From Agarophyton chilense (taxonomy: Eukaryota; Rhodophyta; Florideophyceae; Gracilariales; Gracilariaceae): DNA of 64,000 bases. Location: NCBI GenBank assembly GCA_030374765.1, contig JARGXX010000120.1, positions 62,001 to 126,000 of the forward strand, written 5' to 3'. This document shows, one piece after another, positions 60,740-64,000 of this stretch (the stretch's first letter is position 1; each line of letters begins with the position of its first letter). The translations under genes were made by a program, and so were the position numbers. The notes under the pieces are model-generated. The model did not search any database. It was not told the DNA's origin and worked only from the letters and a program-made list of their open reading frames with translations.

Positions 60740-62130
60740 GTGCGAGTGACTCACTTTTTCTCTACCCCATGTCTCGTCATTTGCCATTGCCAGTGTCGTT
60801 TGCACGTTGAGCAAGTCCAACACGCACCCACACTCGCTATTCTAGTCGGCGCACCTTCGCCCAATTCGTCCCCTCTTGCGCCAATCACTCTTCCTCGACA
60901 TGACTCGCAAAAGTTGTTACACCGGCGGCGTACCTGCCAAAATAGCTTACATGTGCGCACGCATGTGCACACGCATGTGCACGCCCGACGTCACTGCGGG
61001 GCGTTGCTCTCCGCCTTTTTTCCGTTCATCAATCAATACGTCTGACACTTGCAATTGTTCCAACGCACACTTGGCCGTACCACTTTTGTACCACTTTTCT
61101 CTATCCACTACCGAGTACCTGTGTCGTGTCGGGGCACGAGACGCCAGATTGAATGCCCCGCCCCGAGCGCTGGCAACTTCATTTGCCGTCGAGTGACAGC
61201 AGCGGTTCATGCACTACACGTACAGTTTTTTGCATCCGCAGATGTCAGCGCCATGATGTATCTACAACGTGGAACAGTGTCCGCACAACCCGGAAGATCA
61301 CCGTCTTCAGGACCCTTTATTCCTGTCCTTTTTTTCTCGACTCCCTTTTGGGATCTCTCTCGTCCCTCATTCTCTCTCTCCTTTTATACCCATTCTCTGG
61401 TCTCTCCATTACCCCTGCCCTTTCGGTCTCTATTCTCTGCGCTGGCATACCGTATTGTTGCATTGCTCAAATGCTAACGCCACCTACCCGTCCTTACCTC
61501 CATCTGTCCTGCCGCCATCCGTGTCCATGCTTTCATTTTGTACTACCTTCCATTCCGGGCAGTTCTTCATCAGTGATCATTCTGCTCTCTCTCTCTCTGG
61601 CACAACACGTCCATTATCATCCCACTAGTCCGCGTGCTACTTTTGCCGTGCTCGTTTTTCAAGTTGTATCCTACTTTTCACCAGTCCTCTCTCTTTCCTC
61701 CCCTCGCTTCTCCGTGCTCTGCTTTGCACTCATTGCAGTATTCCATAGTCCCTTTTTCCTTGTACCTGCATTAGCTCTTGTCAATGTATCATATCCGCTG
61801 ACATCATGGCGCACTTGCTTCCAGTCCCTTTCAATGCAGAGTCAAACATGTCACAACAGTACGCCAAACCTGTTTAAAGCCACCGCCCTTCTTCACTGGT
61901 GTCAAAAATTTCATAACCTCTGCCTCAAACTTGTCTCGCCAGCCTTGGTATCTGAAACAAACAAACCTCGTTTTCTTCTTTTTCACTTGGTCGATTTCTC
62001 TTCTTCGAGTAGAGGTGCTGCCTACCTCTTTTAAAGAGATCATACTTTGCTCTCCCATTCCCCCACTCTCCCCCAACCTCTCCTGCAGCGGTATCTAATT
62101 GGGAGATTGTGCGATTTGGGGGTGACAGCT
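60740..62130. other. Pyrimidine-rich region, no convincing gene
   Basis: The plus strand is strongly C/T-rich (TCTCTCTCTC and CTTTTCCTCC words), which suppresses stop codons and yields a 293-codon hydrophobic frame from 61153. Codon usage and composition follow the skew, and no domain is visible. It may be transcribed UTR or a non-coding RNA locus, but nothing shows this. Confidence 0.5.
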
Positions 62131-62470
62131 TGCAGCTTTAGACCTCCCTGGGGGTGACAATCACATTACTAAATTTAGAAAGGGTAGGAATGACCAGATA
62201 CAGGGGAAGGGTTACTGTAGGCTTCTGTATTGGGATCTGTCCACGTGTGGCGCGGACGCAGCCCTTCGCGCGATGAAATATCAGAACCTGCCTTCGATTG
62301 GCAGAGTGGACGAAAAGAAGAACAACCAAGAAAAAGGGAACGAAAGGGTACGCTTGCCCGAAGACAAGCTTGTTGCGGTACCGCATCCAAAGTTCAACGA
62401 AGTAATAAAGTCATCTTTATGAGCAGTTTCCCGCGTTTTTATCACAGGTTATTTGTCAGCTAATCTTTGA
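62130..62470. other. Intergenic, nothing recognised
   Basis: Short frames only, no family, no repeat. Confidence 0.35.
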
Positions 62471-62471
62471 C

Positions 62472-62741
62472 GTGTCTTTCTCGCGTACAAAAGTGTCGCC
62501 ATGCAAAAGGACGTGTGAAGAACATAAAACTGTACAACTCTTGTGTTATCTAGAAGAAACTGCGTTTCAATTCTTCTACGAAAACTTTGCACTTAAAAGT
62601 ACCATGGACGACGAGAACAAGAAGTTTGACATCGTGAATTGGATGCTTCAGGCGGCATTCACGAAACAAACGTCTCCGGAGGAGAATGTTGTGGAGCAAC
62701 GCCCAGTCAGGGGATACTTGAAGATGCAACTCATAGAATGA
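62472..62741 (+). CDS. Short open frame, possibly retroelement gag-like
   Basis: The first in-frame codon is not an ATG. A good ATG giving MDDENKKFDIVNWMLQAAFT lies at about 62604. The stretch TAFQFFYENFALKSTMDDEN is reminiscent of capsid helices of LTR-element gag, but the match is weak. It could equally be an orphan exon. It sits directly before the leader-like region that runs to the window end. Confidence 0.25.
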   Translation: MSFSRTKVSPCKRTCEEHKTVQLLCYLEETAFQFFYENFALKSTMDDENKKFDIVNWMLQAAFTKQTSPEENVVEQRPVRGYLKMQLIE

Positions 62742-64000
62742 GGATTGAACCCTCCGAGGGTTATGATTATGATCCCCTCTAAGGTGTGCTGAGGTGGCAC
62801 TGTTTTCCGGTTATATTTCGCCTATAAGGGAAAATTCGGATGGCCCATGGTTGGATTGGCCCCGTGATACACGTGGCTTAATTTTGGCACCGATTTTCGG
62901 ATATTTGTAGAACGTTGGACTTTTGGGCCATGGCAGTGGGATCTCCACGTGTATGGCCCTGAGCAGGTGTGCACTACTGTAGAGTTTAGTTAGTGGGCCC
63001 TACTTAGGGAGGCGAGATCTGACAGTCCGAGCTCAGAGTAAACGACAACCAAGGTTGGTCTTCGATACCTGTAGAGGTTCTTCGTCGCCATCGTTTCGGC
63101 CTTACAACCCGGAACGGGCTCTGGTTAGCAACGCCTGCGTAGGGACACGACTCCACTTGGAGAGTGCCCACGTTTGGGTTCCGTGCAACCACCTCCTTGG
63201 GACCGCTCAGACGACCTGCGTGCACGATACCCCGTGGGGGTTCTACTTACTTGTTGCGTGCTTTTTGTGTTTCCTTTCGAGGACAGGTTTTCGCCCCTGT
63301 ATTGGGTTTCTTTTGTTGTTTCGCCCATTTTCTGGTTCTCGGGTCCGGTGCCTGTTAGTGCCCGACCCTCGCCCCGTTTTTCCTCTTCGCCGGTTTTCCC
63401 CCATTCTTTGGGATACCCATACCCATTCCCAATCCAACGGTTTCTACCCCTCACCTCCGTCGGTACTGCCGGAATCCCCCGTGGGAGTTACACCCCACAC
63501 TACGGGTGGAACGGAGGGCTCTGTCTCTGAGTCTGCCTCCCCCCAGGGAGCAAGGCTTCGAACACCTTGAGAGCACTTCCCGTCGCCGGGTTTTGCTCCA
63601 CAAATGTACGCTTAGCTGTAGATGCTGAGATTTAACCGATGGATGCAATGGACTTTTCAGCACATGTAGACTCATTATAAAGACGCACTGATTTTGAAAA
63701 CAAGGTTTCCTTCAGTTCGCACCGAAATTCTGTCGTGAACATCTCTGATATTGCTCGCTTCGTTACGTATCGCTCCCTGGGCGAGTACGGGGCGTTGAAA
63801 AAAGTAGACCACGAGTACAATGTGAACTGCAAGGTTTTCTTCGGTGACCGAGAAACTCATCTTGTCGTCACTGTAGGACAATGCCCCCAAGAAGGAAAAC
63901 CTACGAAGACGTCCGGATCTTCCTCTCACGAGGTAACCGGCGCGGTAGAGCCCTCCCAGGGATCGGCGCGCAATGCCGGGTGAAAGCCGGAGCCGAACCG
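62742..64000 (+). mobile_element. Probable retroelement leader and gag-like start, runs off the window (fossil)
   Basis: TTGGTCTTCGATACC at 63054 follows an ACGACAACCAAGG, an arrangement like an LTR end with a tRNA primer site; copy B has ACGACA then TTTTGGTCTCC. Next comes a GC-rich, Pro/Phe/Arg-rich open stretch (SARPSPRFSSSPVFPHSLGY), and near 63.68-63.98 kb a coding-like part (ISDIARFVTYRSLGEYGALK; NVNCKVFFGDRETHLVVTVG). No LTR pair or pol is visible, so family and state cannot be fixed. It appears broken. Confidence 0.3.

Noticed and set aside
61153-62034. 293-codon open frame with many hydrophobic residues
   Set aside because: It lies in C/T-rich DNA where stop codons are rare; hydrophobicity follows from T-rich codons, and no domain or codon bias supports it.
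1-64000. tRNA or rRNA genes
   Set aside because: No T-loop/A-B box arrangement or rRNA-like conserved stretch was found by eye; a covariance-model scan would be decisive.

Overview
The window reads as nuclear DNA of a photosynthetic eukaryote, most probably a red alga of the florideophyte type (Chondrus-like). This is inference. It rests on genes that are mostly intronless, the few visible introns being only about 40-60 nt; on nuclear-looking copies of two plastid/cyanobacterial families (YidD and a DUF1350 alpha/beta-hydrolase-like protein); on a bZIP factor with a PAS-like C-terminal domain; and on very dense LTR retroelements. No rRNA, tRNA or CRISPR array was seen.

Layout. 1-5.35 kb: degenerate coding traces, namely a coiled-coil gene remnant with a good 58-nt intron, a C-rich strand-asymmetric tract, and a fragment of the splicing factor PRP6. 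5.35-17.1 kb: a pile of old elements. These are a truncated Ty3/gypsy chromovirus-like copy (copy A), a Ty1/copia relic, a solo LTR, a PIF/Harbinger-like scrap and a truncated Tc1/mariner. 17.1-29.07 kb: an almost 12-kb Ty3/gypsy element (copy B) on the minus strand. It has both 634-bp LTRs, a PBS, a PPT, gag, protease, RT-RNase H, integrase and chromodomain, plus an extra coding region on the OPPOSITE strand between pol and the 3' LTR. The same antisense region is recognisable in copy A. A 716-bp solo LTR with a perfect 5-bp target duplication sits inside it. 29.07-29.87 kb: a second truncated Tc1/mariner. 29.87-37.01 kb: a Mutator-like DNA transposon with about 226-bp inverted repeats. It carries a transposase, a SWIM zinc finger, a Ulp1/C48-like protease gene, and a captured fragment of a host MutS homologue.

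37-46.4 kb is a host gene block: two orphan proteins, YidD, a BRCT-pair protein with a Cys/His-rich N-terminus, and a 596-aa orphan. 46.4-54.2 kb returns to relics: a copia fragment, a 5'-truncated LINE with RNase H, and unassigned coding-like scraps. 54.2-60.5 kb is a GC-rich, very compact gene cluster on the plus strand: a secreted cationic Cys-rich peptide, an ESRP/hnRNP-H-like protein (DEDDh exonuclease domain plus two qRRMs), the DUF1350 protein and the bZIP factor, separated by 16-bp minisatellites. 60.7-62.1 kb is pyrimidine-rich with no convincing gene. 62.4-64 kb looks like the leader and gag-like part of another retroelement, running off the window.

The most interesting items are the conserved antisense ORF of the gypsy family, the MULE that combines a Ulp1-like gene with a captured MutS piece, the ESRP-like protein with a missing exonuclease histidine, and the Cys-rich secreted peptide.
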